A stretch of 64,000 nt of DNA, from the NCBI GenBank assembly GCA_021292105.1, contig CM037871.1, positions 53,117,261 through 53,181,260 on the forward strand, given 5' to 3'. A program made the translations under genes and the position numbers. The DNA is from Anadara kagoshimensis (Eukaryota > Mollusca > Bivalvia > Arcoida > Arcidae). Positions within the stretch are counted from its first letter, which is position 1. Each line of letters starts with the position of its first letter. The notes under the pieces were generated by a model, which was not told the DNA's origin, ran no database searches, and saw only the letters and a program-made list of their open reading frames with translations. Below are positions 1 through 13,400 of the stretch, one piece after another.

Positions 1-230
1 AATATGTCAAAAGAATGCAAAAAGAAATCAACAAGCAATGGTACATAGTTTGTGCACATTGGTATACCAAATGTTTGTTGGAAATTATATTACCAAACAC
101 AACAAATATGTCATAAGAATAAAAAGAAATAAGCAAGCAATAGTACATAGTTTGTGCACATTGGGATATCAATTTTTTGTATTACCAACACAACAAATAT
201 GTTGTCAATCAAAATCTCTAACATTTTGTT
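1..230. repeat. Partial tandem duplication, about 105 bp x 2
   Basis: Two neighbouring stretches share the segments around ACATAGTTTGTGCACATTGG and CACAACAAATATGT in the same order, with small differences. The first copy may begin before the window. No gene is visible; this is downstream of the BORCS8 stop codon. Confidence 0.7.
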
Positions 231-1228
231 TATACTATGTAAATACTTATGTCTAAATTTCATACAGGAATAAAAGAAACCAATTATCTGGCACAGAAAA
301 TAAAAAGAAACAAAAATATAATTTAAGATTTCTGTAACATTTTATAATTATAAAATATCAATTGATTTTAATATCACAAATTAAAAACAAATTCAAATGT
401 TAAATAACATTTACATATCATAACAATGACTATGGCCACACAAAATTAATCTTAAGTTTAAAAATAAGTACCATTCAATCGGGTCTGCCACTGTACCACA
501 TAATTTATACCTCTTAACGTTTGTGCAAAACCTTTTGGAAAGATAAATGTTGCAATTTCCTTTAATAATATTGCTTTAGAGAAAAACATCATCTTATGCG
601 ATTGGATAACAACTGGAAATATGTATTCCCCACAAATGATAGATGGTATCACATGGTACAACGGCTAACCCAATTACTTATTGTTTTAATTAGGAATCTA
701 CAAACATGGCCTTAGTTGACAATTAATGAAGAATATTTTCAGGTTTAGAAACTGTATTTTGTACAAGCTTCCTAAAAATATCAATTTTTAAGATAAAAAA
801 TCTCACTGTAAAATTAAAAACATGAATAACATGTAGTATATTGCACATGTCCAGGTATAATTACAATATATAAATATTGGCAAACACTGACCTGTCAGCT
901 CGACTCTCGTTAAGAATATTCATATAGAAGGGTCCATCCAATACATACGTTGTGTTAAGATTCAGTTTTAATACGTAGACAATGCATGTTTCCCCATGGT
1001 TTAGGCAAAATAAACACCTGTGTTCCCTGTACATAAATGTGTAATAAATATTTTCATTTAGGGTAAAACGGACAGGTCAATGTCGTTTGCCTAAATTTCA
1101 ACAACATCTTTATAGAAACATTTCTCCACATTCTAGTTCCATGAAGCTTACTATGTGTAACACTATCACGCATTGTTTTTGTTAAATAAATACATGATGT
1201 ACATGCTATACAAATAATATTATAAGTT
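231..1228. other. 3' flank of BORCS8, no gene seen
   Basis: AT-rich DNA downstream of the BORCS8 stop codon (minus strand). It should hold the 3' UTR and cleavage site, but I could not fix a polyadenylation signal. A 67-codon minus-strand open frame at 458-661 has no recognisable domain or splice context and is not called. Confidence 0.5.
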
Positions 1229-4200
1229 TTAGTTAATTGATACTACATTTTCTTGTGGTAGTGAAGCTGACTGGATTGTTTTAGCTGGATTGTTCTGGCT
1301 TGTAGTCTCTGGATTTATAACCTCTTCATCTGTGTCACTGAAATAAGAAATAAGACATAACTAGTGACATTTCATACAGTGTTACTCAAAATATATCTAC
1401 TGGCATTTTTATAAGTTTAGGGGTCATATAGTAATCACCCATGTCGCCCGGCAGCTCCAGCTGTCCATACCAATACTGTGTCTGCTCCATATCTTTAATG
1501 TTTATGGGGATATTTATCAAACTTGGAACAATCAACAAATGTACCCTAACACGAGATGATGTGTGTTAGCATTTAGGTGCATAGGTCAAGGTCAAATCTA
1601 GGAGATAACATTTTGGCAATGTTGAGGGTGGGGGGGGGGGCATTTATCTGTCAAAAAATTGCTCTTGTTGTAGTTACCTGGTATTTCAATTTTACTGAAA
1701 TATGTAAAATATAGTGATTGTATGTTTAGAAGAAATAAACATATTAACCGCAATATTCAGTTGACTTTTTAGCTCACCTGAGCTGAAAGGCTCAGATGAG
1801 CTATTGCTATCTATCACCGTCCTTCATCCGTCGTGCTTAAACTTTACATTTTAATCTTCTCCTCCAAAACTACTGAGCCAAATTTGATGAAACTTGGTGA
1901 TTATTATGCCTGGGTAACAGGCTTTCAAAATTGTGTTCAGGGTTTGACCACGCCCAACAATATGGCTGACGTTACTATAAATAACCAAAAGACAAAAAAA
2001 TCTTCTTCTCTGAAACCAAAAGATTTTTGGATTCAGGATACCTAGATACATTAAAATTGTGTTTTTCATGAAAATTGGACAAAAAATAGGTTACGCGTTT
2101 TTTGCGTAAAATTATGTAATTTTTAAAATGAGACATTTATTGTTTTAACTTCATAATGCCTGAAGATGATTGTATGGAGTTTTCACTGTTGATCTTGTCT
2201 TGCGATTTTCTTCCGATTGATGTCAAGGTCAAAGGTCAAGGTCATGTCCCAGTTTTTGACCTTTGATAAAAAAAGCTATTTTTAAAACATTTCTGGTGAT
2301 AATGACGTAGGATTTTTGGTTAATTGTAGGTATTGGTGTAACGATCATTTTGATATATCCATTAAGGTCATGGGTTCAAAGGTCAAGGTCACAGATGTAA
2401 AAGTTTACCAAAATAGTTAATTATCTGCAAAACTATGAACTTTTTGTATAGGCATGTATATTAGAATATTGTAGGTAATGGCCCAATGGTCATTTTGATA
2501 TATGAATAAAGGTCATGAGTTCAAAGGTCAAGGTCACAGATGCGAATGAATACCTGAATGGTTAATTATCTTGAAAACTGTTAACTTTTTGTATATGCAT
2601 GTATATTAGAATATTGTAGGTATTAGCCTAACAACCAGTTTGATATATGAATGAAGGTTATGGGTTCAAAGGTCAAGGTCACAGATGTGAACAAGTTCTG
2701 AAATGATTATTTATCTCAAAAACTATAAACTTTTTGTATAGGCATGTATATTAGAATATTTAGGTATTATCTTAATGATCATACTGATATATGAATGAAG
2801 GTCATGGGTTTAAAGGTCAAGGTCACAGATGCTAATGAATACCTAAATGGTTAATTATCTTGAAAATTATTAACTTATTGTATAGGCATGTATATTAGAA
2901 TATTGTTGGTACTGGCACAATGGTCATTTTGATATATGAATGAAGGGCATGGGTTCAAATGTCAAGATCACAGATACAAACAAGTACTGAAATGATTATT
3001 ATCTCAAAAACTATAAACTTTTTGTATAGGGATGTATATTAGAACATTGGCCTAATTATCATTTTGATATTTGAATGAAGCTCATGGGTTCAAAGGTCAA
3101 GGTCACAGGTGAGCGTTAAGGCCCATGGGCCTCTTGTTCATAATAGCCTAGGCAAAACTTTGCTTCAAACATCTGCTAAGAACAAACTTGTCAATGTTGT
3201 GATTTGAGTAATTTTTAAAAATGTCCTATATGAAGTTAAGGTTGTCATTTTGGGATGGTGGAGAAAACCAGAGTGCTCAGAAAAAACCACCGACATTCAG
3301 CAAGTGAAGTGGCAAACCTTCTTATACAAGGATCTAACCCAAGTGAGATTTGAACCTAAGGGGTGACAGGTTCAGTGATCTGGAAGTGTGTTTTAGACCC
3401 CCTCGACCACTGAGGGGTGACAGGTTCAGTGATCCGGAAGTGTGTTTTAGACCCACTCGACCACTGAGGGGTGACAGGTTCAGTGATCCGGAAGTGTGTT
3501 TTAGACCCCCTCGACCAATGAGGGGTGACAGGTTCAGTGATCCGGAAGTGTGTTTTAGACCCCCTCGACCACTGAGGGGTGACAGGTTCAGTGATCCAGA
3601 AGTGTGTTTTAGACCCACTTGACCACTGAGGGGTGACAGGTTCAGTGATCCGGAAGTGTGTTTTAGACCCACTCGACCACTGAGGGGTGACAGGTTCAGT
3701 GATCCGGAAGTGTGTTTTAGACCCCCTCGACCACTGAGGGGTGACAGGTTCAGTGATCCAGAAGTGTGTTTTAGACCCCCTCGACCACTGAGGGGCGACA
3801 GGTTCAGTGATCCGGAAGTGTGTTTTAGACCCCCTCGACCACTGAGGGGTGACAGGTTTAGTGATCTGGAAGTGTGTTTTAGACCCCCTCGACCACTGAG
3901 GGGTGACAGGTTCAGTGATCCAGAAGTGTGTTTTAGACCCCCTCGACCACTGAGGGGCGACAGGTTCAATGATCCGGAAGTGTGTTTTAGACCCCCTCGA
4001 CCACTGAGGGGTGACAGGTTTAGTGATCTGGAAGTGTTTTTAGACCCACTCGACCACTGAGGGGTGACAGGTTCAGTGATCCGGAAGTGTGTTTTAGACC
4101 CCCTCGACCATTGAGGGGTGACAGGTTCAGTGATCCGGAAGTGTGTTTTAGACCACTAAGGGGGGGGGGGCAGGTTCAGTGATCCGGAAGTGTGTTTTAG

Positions 4201-5224
4201 ACCACTGAGGGGTGACAGGTTCAGTGATTCAGAGTGTGTTTTAGACCCCCTCGACCACTGAGGGGTGACAGGTTCAGTGATCCAGAAGTGTGTTTTAAAC
4301 CCCTTGACCACTGAGGGGTGACAGGTTCAGTGATCCGGAAGTGTGTTTTAGACCCCCTCGGCCACTGAGGGGTGACAGGTTCAGTGATCCGGAAGTGTGT
4401 TTTAGACCCCCTTGACCACTGAGGGGTGACAGGTTCAGTGATCCGGAAGTGTGTTTTAGACCCCCTCTACCACCGAGGCCCCTTTTTCATTTCTAGACAT
4501 AACCAATGGAGACTCTTAAAGAAAAACATTTTAGAGGTTGCAAAATTATAAATGTGCGGTATAATGAGGTGAATTTACTGTGTATGCAAATAATATACAA
4601 CATCAACATAGGAGGAAAAAAACTTATAATAATATAGAAACAAACTAAATATAATCTAAAAATTAACACTGTTTAGATATGCTAGCTGCTAGATAAAATA
4701 GATGCAAAGTATATGCAATTTTAGGTGTTTGCACTCAATGTAGGCAAGCTAATTTTGTAACAACTATCTGAACATGCTGGTAAAAAGAAAATTATAAGTA
4801 TTCAAAGTTAACACAAAGTAACCATGATAAGGTCACAGATGGAGCAATATTTTACAGCAAACCACAGACAACACCTAAACTTACAGTGGTTGTGAAATAT
4901 TTGATTTGCCGGTAGCACTACTTTCTGTACAGGTAGAACTACTTTCTTGTGTAGTGATATTTGCAGCAATTTCGTCTGCAGTAGATGTTCTATACATGTT
5001 TGGTTTCATCTTTTCCTGCTCTCTGCATTTACAAACAGATTTCTGGTTACACTTTAAATCTCTCTTTTTCTCTCTCAGAGTGAAAAGAATTTTAGATGTA
5101 AGGTCACAATAGTCAGTCACATTCTATGATGATGCTATTAGTGAAATAATCTTGAAGTTGACAGTGACATAAAAACTTGGGCATTATTATTATTCAGTGG
5201 AGGACCAATTATCTAATAGTATTT

Positions 5225-5261
<37 letters not shown>

Positions 5262-7040
5262 AAAAGGACATAAGAACCTGCTAATGTGTTTTTTGTACAT
5301 GATCATCAATCATAAACAAAGATGTATTGTTATCATTCAAAAATGATTGTAATACGCAAATAACTTTTACTCTTACACGGATGTTTGAAAAATAACACAA
5401 ATGTTGTTGGACAGAGTTTAGCCCATCAAAATATCAACATCTAAAAGGACCAGAGTTAAATGTAGAAGATCTAATTAACCAACTGTATAGAGAAATTAAA
5501 GATTTTTAAAATCTGGATTAAATGAATTACATGCATAACTTACTTTTTCTCTTCTTTATAATCTATCTGTTGTTTCATAAACATGGCATTTTTCAGTAAA
5601 TCCTGAATATTTTGAAAATGTACTGCACTTTTCTGCATTGTTCTCACTGTACTGTTGTAGAAAACAAAACGCTGTGGTGAGTCAAACTTTTACATGTTTT
5701 ATAATCAAAAACAAACATACCAATCCATGTCCAATTCACAATCCCAAAGCAAAGTAAGAACAAACATACCAATCCATGCCCAATTCACAATCCCAAAGCA
5801 AAGTAAAAACTTTGAAACAAACAAATTAGATTAACCACTTAGTTAAACAAAATTTATATTTTGTGTTTTAGGCAATATTTCTGAAACTTCTGTTCAAAAG
5901 CTAAAGCACACAATACAGTCTAACCTGCCTTAAAGGCCACCTCTATATAAGGTCCACTTGCTTATATACACCAGTAGAATTGTATCCCAATTGTTCTTTA
6001 TTCATATTATTTGAACCTGTATATAAAGGCCACCTGCCCATAAAGGCTGACTGTTACTGGTTCCCTTAGGTGGCCTTTATAGACAGGTTTGAGTGTAGTT
6101 AATTGTTATTATCAAATAGAACTCAGTAGGATAGCCAAGTCCAAATTGTGCGTTGGTTTTAAAATTTGAGACCTTCCGCGGTAAATAAAAAGGGATTACT
6201 TTTTGGCAAGTGTCTGAACCCGAAAAAAATTCGCCATTTTCAGAATCGTTTTTATACCATAAAATTAACATTTCTAGCTACGAATATGATGCAAGCGTGT
6301 GAGGAATTAACTAAACTTTCTACATGTATCAAAAAGTCCGAGATAAAACGCCACATTTACTTAAAATTACTGATATCCCGACGATAACCGATTTCTTTGG
6401 AAATCAACAGAAATTTCTTCTCCATTTTTGAAACTGGTACGTTTTTTGTGTAAAGAATACTTTTCCAAGAAATTTTAATACAATGTCAGAAAATTATTGT
6501 ATTATACGCCAGTAAATTATCGTACCTGGTGCATGAGGGTTAAATATGCGAAAATCGCAAAAATCCAACAGCATGATTTCAGTACGTCTTGTTGTCAATG
6601 AAAACAAATATGGCTGCGACCTTGATAAACATTGTTCCAACGTAATGACGTAAACAACGTTCCCCGTGTCAAATATATAGGTCAACTGTCTACTGTATAC
6701 ACAGTACACGCAATGTACAGTACAGACCTGTCGAAAGTTTAACACTAAGCAAACCAAAAGAAGTCAAAGCTCGACTGCCGAGTGCCCAAGGTATGGAAAG
6801 GTAGCGGTCGAAAAGCTGCTGAGAGATAGATGGCAACTGCTGTCGATATAAACACCAAACGAGGAACCAATATAGGCTGTCTGCGTTAGCTGGGTGCTAA
6901 ACTTTGTACATGTCTGTACTGTATTTATCGATTTTTTTTCAACAGGCATCCTCATCTGGCACACATCATATGACATGTGTTTGTTGATGGAGATACTTTA
7001 GGACCCCAACAGGAATAAATAAATAGGGCCTACATAAATA

Positions 7041-7079
<39 letters not shown>

Positions 7080-7423
7080 GAAATTCTACAGAGAAATAAG
7101 TTAGAGCTGGGACACAGTATGTTGAGCAGGTTACAAAATGTCTAGCAGCATGAGCAGGTTAGAGATGATAAATAAATAAATTAATTATTAGAAATAAATA
7201 AATAAATAAATAAATCAGAAATTGTTCAGAGAAATAAGTTAGAACTGGGACACAATATGTCAGCAGTTAATAAATAAATAAATAAATAAATTCTACAGAG
7301 AAATAAGTTAGAGCTGGGACACAATATGTCAGCAGTTAATAAATAAATAAATAAATAAATAAATAAATCAGAAATTGTTCAGAGAAATAAGTTAGAACTG
7401 GGACACAATATGTCAGCAGTTAA

Positions 7424-7470
<47 letters not shown>

Positions 7471-10400
7471 GAAATTCTACAGAGAAATAAGTTAGAGCTG
7501 GGACACAATATGTCAGCAGTTAATAAATAAATAAATAAATAAATAACCAGACATTCTACAGAGAAATAAATTAGAGCTGGGACACAGTATGTTGAGCAGG
7601 TTAGTGATGATAAATAGGGTAAATACATAAAAAGAGATCAAAATAAGTTTCATTTTGTCTTTCCTCAAGGTACTAACATGAAATGTGGCATGGGTACCAT
7701 GGAAAGCAACCTCAGATATTTTTTGGAAAAATAAAACAAATATTTTTATATGAACAACATTAACATTTAAAAAATAAAAGATATTGAATTACTAAAAAGT
7801 TAAAAAAATTATGAACAGGCAGATAGTTTTTGTCATATTGTTGTTTGTTAAATGAATGACAAGTGGGCCATAATAGCATTTAAAAGGACTAAAATAGTCT
7901 AAATTATCAAATATAATTTAGAAACTACACAAATAGGTGATTTTATGGGGAACAGGTACTTTCTAGTTGTTCTGGCTGTGATAAATAGATAAATCATTTA
8001 CAAATAAATCAAAAACTATGGGATCATATGGCAGTGTTCATTCTAGAAAGGGGCTGTTGATCCTTTATTTTGCCAAATGTCACCATTGTAAAGGCCATAG
8101 TGGGCCACATTTGAAATTAGATTTCAAATGCAAGTTCAAAATATTTGATAGCATTGTCATATATAAAAGCTACATTATATGAAACTTTTAAATACTTCAT
8201 TACAAAAGCTTTTACATCAGCCTAAAAGACTACAAGTCACATCAAACATTAGATGTATGCAAATTTATTGATGTTATTAAACTTGTTATTAGAGGAAATT
8301 TATTAGAAATGAACCCATCTGAAAAAATCCTAGAATGAACACTCATGGTTATTACTGTTTACACATAATGGAACATTTTACAAAGAAAAATGTATTATGT
8401 GTGACTAAATCAACTTTGTAAATTGTAATAATGTTGAATGTCTCATTTCATGTAAAATTAAAACATAACAATATCTTTAATACACTAGGAACTAGATATC
8501 ATCAGACATTTATGAATGTTTCATTTTATATAGAATTAAAAAATCAACACATAGCAATATCCTTAACATACTTGGAATTATATACCATTACACATTTATG
8601 AATTGAATGCTTCTCTTGATACTGAATACCTCTTTTTTTACCACATGAAATGCTTTTCATGCACCCTTGTCTAAAGTGTGGCATAAAGGTAACAGCATAG
8701 GTTAAAATCTTACTATGTCAGAAAGTTTGCCAGTTCTCTTGTTGAGGGGTGTTTTACCTCAGGGATGAAGCCTAACTATTTTGAGTTTGGGGCCAGCTCA
8801 CTTCATAAAAGAATTTGTAACAGTAATAAATGGCTTAAATGTGTAAACATTAAGTGACCCACACTGGATTTTAGAAGCCATTGGCTACTGGGCCCCTGCA
8901 AATCTTCATCCCTGTACTTAGTTTCCCCCTTAATCTCATTTACCTGATTATAAGTGAAATAATCTTGAATGGAGTGTGTATACCAACCAATCAATTCTAA
9001 ATTTAACTGATAAATCAATAAATCTGGAATAGGCCCGTGTGTTACAATTATTTTGAATTCGTTCAAACTAATAATGCCCATTTGGATCCACTGTGTCATG
9101 GATTTCACTGCATTTGCATCAACTTATTTCTTAATGTTATTATCAAACCAGTTCCCATGAATTTTCCTGAAAGAAGGTGGTATTTATTTATCAGAATTTT
9201 ACAATTTTACAGAAATTACTGAAATTCCTAAATATTTTACAGATCTGTATTTAATAATTATAATAAGGAGTTAAATTTTTAACCAAGTCATGATTAGTAT
9301 TAACTTTTCCTATTCCCTACTTCCACATAGTCTATTTTAAATGTTATTTGTGCTATGTCAAGTTGACTTAAACTTTTAATGAAGCAAAATAATCAATTTT
9401 TCATGTCTAAATTGTACCAAAATAATAATGCCGGGGTTATTGGCATCAGAACAGAAACAAAAATTTAAATAATAAAGACCAATGTTGTGTTGACTCTGGC
9501 TAAACTAACATGGGAGATGTTTCCTCATTTTGGGAAATATTTCATAAAGAAAAATCCAGTCTAACCCTTTTTTCGGATGTTAGCTTATTTATCCAATGAT
9601 ATGTACTGATATGACAGACAGGTCCTGTTTATATTTTGCCAGCAAAGCAAAATCAGTTGGTAATTTTCAGTAATTCTGAGTCCCTAACTAGCCCTACATG
9701 AGCAGGTTGCACTGTACACTGTATTGGCACAGATCCCGAGTCCATATGGGTAAAATTAGAACACATGCGTATCTAATGTGTTCGACAGCCATGCAGATCG
9801 ATCATACATGACAAATAAGGCAAAAAAGCTTGACTATTTTGTCCAAAATACACAATGACATTTTCTGTATGCTAAAATTGTGATCGAAGCGGGACGAAGG
9901 CTAATCAAATATGTCCGACTGGAAGTAGTTCCAAAAAATCGGCAGATTAGACGAGAAATGGAGCGAAAATACAATATTTTTAAGGAAAAACTTACTTTAT
10001 TTCAACAAAAATATCTCCACAGCGTCTCTCGATTATCAAATTTATACATTACATACAATAAGGAAGCTGTCTTAGCATTTTTTCTGTGTCAAATTAGCCG
10101 GAAAGGGGGCGGCCCATGATCGAGAATCCGGCAATGTCATCGATTTTTTCGACATTTGAAACTGGTACGTTTTTTGTGTAAAGAAAATTATTTGACAAAT
10201 TATACATCAAAATAACCGTGAGAAAAAGTTCTTTCCGTTCATGTAAAAACATTTTTGGTGCATGAGGAACTGTGTACACAGAATGATATTTTTTAAAGTT
10301 TCAATTTTCAATTTTTCGCCGGTGCCTCACATTCAATTACGATTTAAATTGTTAAATTCTCACCGACTTTGATAAAAATCGTCTTTAATGACTTATTTTT

Positions 10401-13400
10401 GTCCTCAAAAGACGATAAAATACTACAAATAGTATTAAAAACTCGCAGTGAAATAAATATTATGTAATTTTACCGCCTCGAGTGAATTCAAATTTTTGAC
10501 AATTTTTTCACTTTGTCTGCGCGTGAAATTTTGTTTGATGAATCAATGCGCTGGCCGGGTTGGCTATCCTACTGACTAGATTAAGTTAAAACTGTATTTT
10601 TATATCAAATATTTTTAATTTTATAATTTCGACTGGGATAAAATAACACCTTTACTTCACTCATTTGTCAAACAATCCAGATTTGAGCAAATACGTAACA
10701 GCATGTACTTGACCATTCCATGCTGCATATAAAGATGGTCTCAATTTTTTAGCTCTTTAAAACATACCTAATGTCCTGCTGATTTATCAGAGAACAATTT
10801 TAACTAAGTGGTATGATTTTGCTAGAGTTTCCTGTTTGAGTATGATTGCCAAAATTTGTGCAATTAGTTAGCTATTGTAATGGTGTTGTATTTAAATATC
10901 TGTACCATTTTTTGTAGAAATAAATTTCAAACTAGGAAGTCTTCTATTATGGCCACAATACATTTTAAAGACTTACTTTGCTGCATATTCTGTGTCAAAC
11001 CCAGCACCCTGTACATTTTGCTGTAAATTTTCCACTTCATGCTGTAAAATACCAACAAGCAGAGATACAATAGAAAAAAACCTTTTTCTTTATAAAGATA
11101 GTCTCTATTTGTTCAACTAGCTATTCCTGCTCCCTCCAACTTCCAAAGACTGGCTGCCTTGAAATAAAACATCTTGACTGTAGTGTTCCAGTCAGGATTT
11201 CAAAATGGCAGGTTGCTAATGCAGAAAAAAGAGCAACTTTTTCACACTAAAATGTTCTAAAAATACATTGCTAACTTTTGAATATTACCATGAGGAAAAG
11301 TACACAAACAACATTTTTAGAATGAGAAAAAATACTGATCATTAACATTTTGTACCTAGATCTATACTATACTTAAAACAATAGTACTTATTATATACAT
11401 TTGTACCAATAAGAGAAACTTACATCATTATTTTGTTACAATTTATCTTTTATTGTTACCATGGTTCATGGTTACCAATATTTAATGTTAATTTAAAGCC
11501 ATACTGGGTCATAATTATTAATCACCATTAATCCCCCTTCAGCAATGATTTTTGTTTTTTCAGCCTTCCTCTTGGAAATGGTCCTCACCAACTAGGACGA
11601 GGAGGGACAAATTTCCAACTTTCTTAATTTATCAAGTTTCAGACAAATTTGTTTATGAGTTTATACCTTACCTTTTGTTCTACAAGCTGTGGTAACTATG
11701 AGTTTATACCTTATATTTTGTTCTACAAGCTGTGGTAACTATGAGTTTATACCTTACCTTTTGTTCTACAAGCTGTGGTAACTATGAGTTTATAACCTTA
11801 CCTTTTGTTCTACAAGCTGTGGTAACTATGAGTTTATAGCCTTACCTATTGTTCTACAAGCTGTCGTAACAATGAGTTTATAGCCTTACCTTTTGTTCTA
11901 CAAGTTGTGGTAACAATGAGTTTATAGCCTTACCTTTTGTTCTACAAGCTGTGGTAACAATGAGTTTATAGCCTTACCTTTTGTTCTACAAGCTGTGGTA
12001 ACTATGAATTTATAGCCTTACCTTTTGTTCTACAAGCTGTGGTAACTATAAGTTTATAGCCTTACCTTTTGTTCTACAAGCTGTGGTAACTATGAGTTTA
12101 TAACCTTACCTTTTGTTCTACAAGCTGTGGTAACAATAAGTTTATAACCTTACCTTTTGTTCTACAAGCTGCAGTAAATGAGTTTATAGCCTTACCTTTT
12201 GTTCTACAAGCTGTGGTAACAATGAGTTTATAACCTTACCTTTTGTTCTACAAGCTGTGGTAACTACGAGTTTATAACCTTACCTATTGTTCTACAAGCT
12301 GTGGTAACTAGGAGTTTATAACCTTACCTTTTGTTCTACAAGCTGTGGTAACAATGAGTTTATAGCCTTACCTTTTGTTCTACAAGCTGTGGTAACTATG
12401 AATTTATAGCCTTACCTTTTGTTCTACAAGCTGCAGTAAATGAGTTTATAGCCTTACCTTTTGTTCTACAAGATGTGGTAACAATAAGTTTATAACCTTA
12501 CCTTTTGTTCTACAAGCTGCAGTAAATGAGTTTATAGCCTTACCTTTTGTTCTACAAGCTGTGGTAACAATGAGTTTATAACCTTACCTTTTGTTCTACA
12601 AGCTGTGGTAACTAGGAGTTTATAACCTTACCTTTCGTTCTACAAGCTGTGGTAACTACAAGTTTATAGCCTTACTTTTTGTTCTACAAGCTGTGGTAAC
12701 TATGAGTTTATAACCTTACCTTTTGTTCTACAAGCTGTGGTAACTGAGTTTATAGCCTTACCTTTTCTAGGTTTCCATAAATTTAAAATAATTAGTAGCC
12801 AAATTTCCAAAATTTGTGAAAATATAGTCCTTTTTAAAGTATTTTTCCACAAATTTGCTAAAATAGGTTACTTTTTGAAAGAATTCCTCAGAATTTAGTA
12901 GCCAATGGCGATTTTTGCTACCAGGAATGGAAACATAGCCTTTTGTTCTACAAGCTGTGGTAACTATAAGTTTATAACCTTACCTGTTGTTCTACAAGCT
13001 GTGGTAACTATGAGTTTATACCTTATATTTTGTTCTACAAGCTGTGGTAACTATGAGTTTATAACCTTACCTGTTGTTCTACAAGCTGTGGTAACTATGA
13101 GTTTATAGCCTTACCTTTTGTTCTACAAGCTGTGGTAACGATTTCCTTACGTGTTCTTGAACTCTAAAAAATGCCAGGGAAGGTTCATTTGCTATTATGT
13201 TCATGCTCTCTGATATTCTATCTGAAACTGTCCATTAAATAACACAAATGAATAAAAAAAAAAATATCATCATAATCACATGCATTTATTCAATACTACT
13301 TATAAACAAGGTTTCATTAAATTTAAAATTATTTGTAACATTTGTGAATAAATAGTCATTTATAATGATTTTTTTCACAAAAGTTCTAAAATAGGTTACT

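Noticed and set aside
3334..4060. Long open frames on both strands with an 18-residue repeat (for example 3334-3969 minus)
   Set aside because: They are produced by a 54-bp satellite whose length is a multiple of three; no start context, domain or splice support.
9880..10119. 79-codon open frame conserved in both 4.5-kb transposon copies (also 44847-45086)
   Set aside because: Begins at GTG, not ATG, has no recognisable domain, and conservation follows from the copies being recent duplicates.
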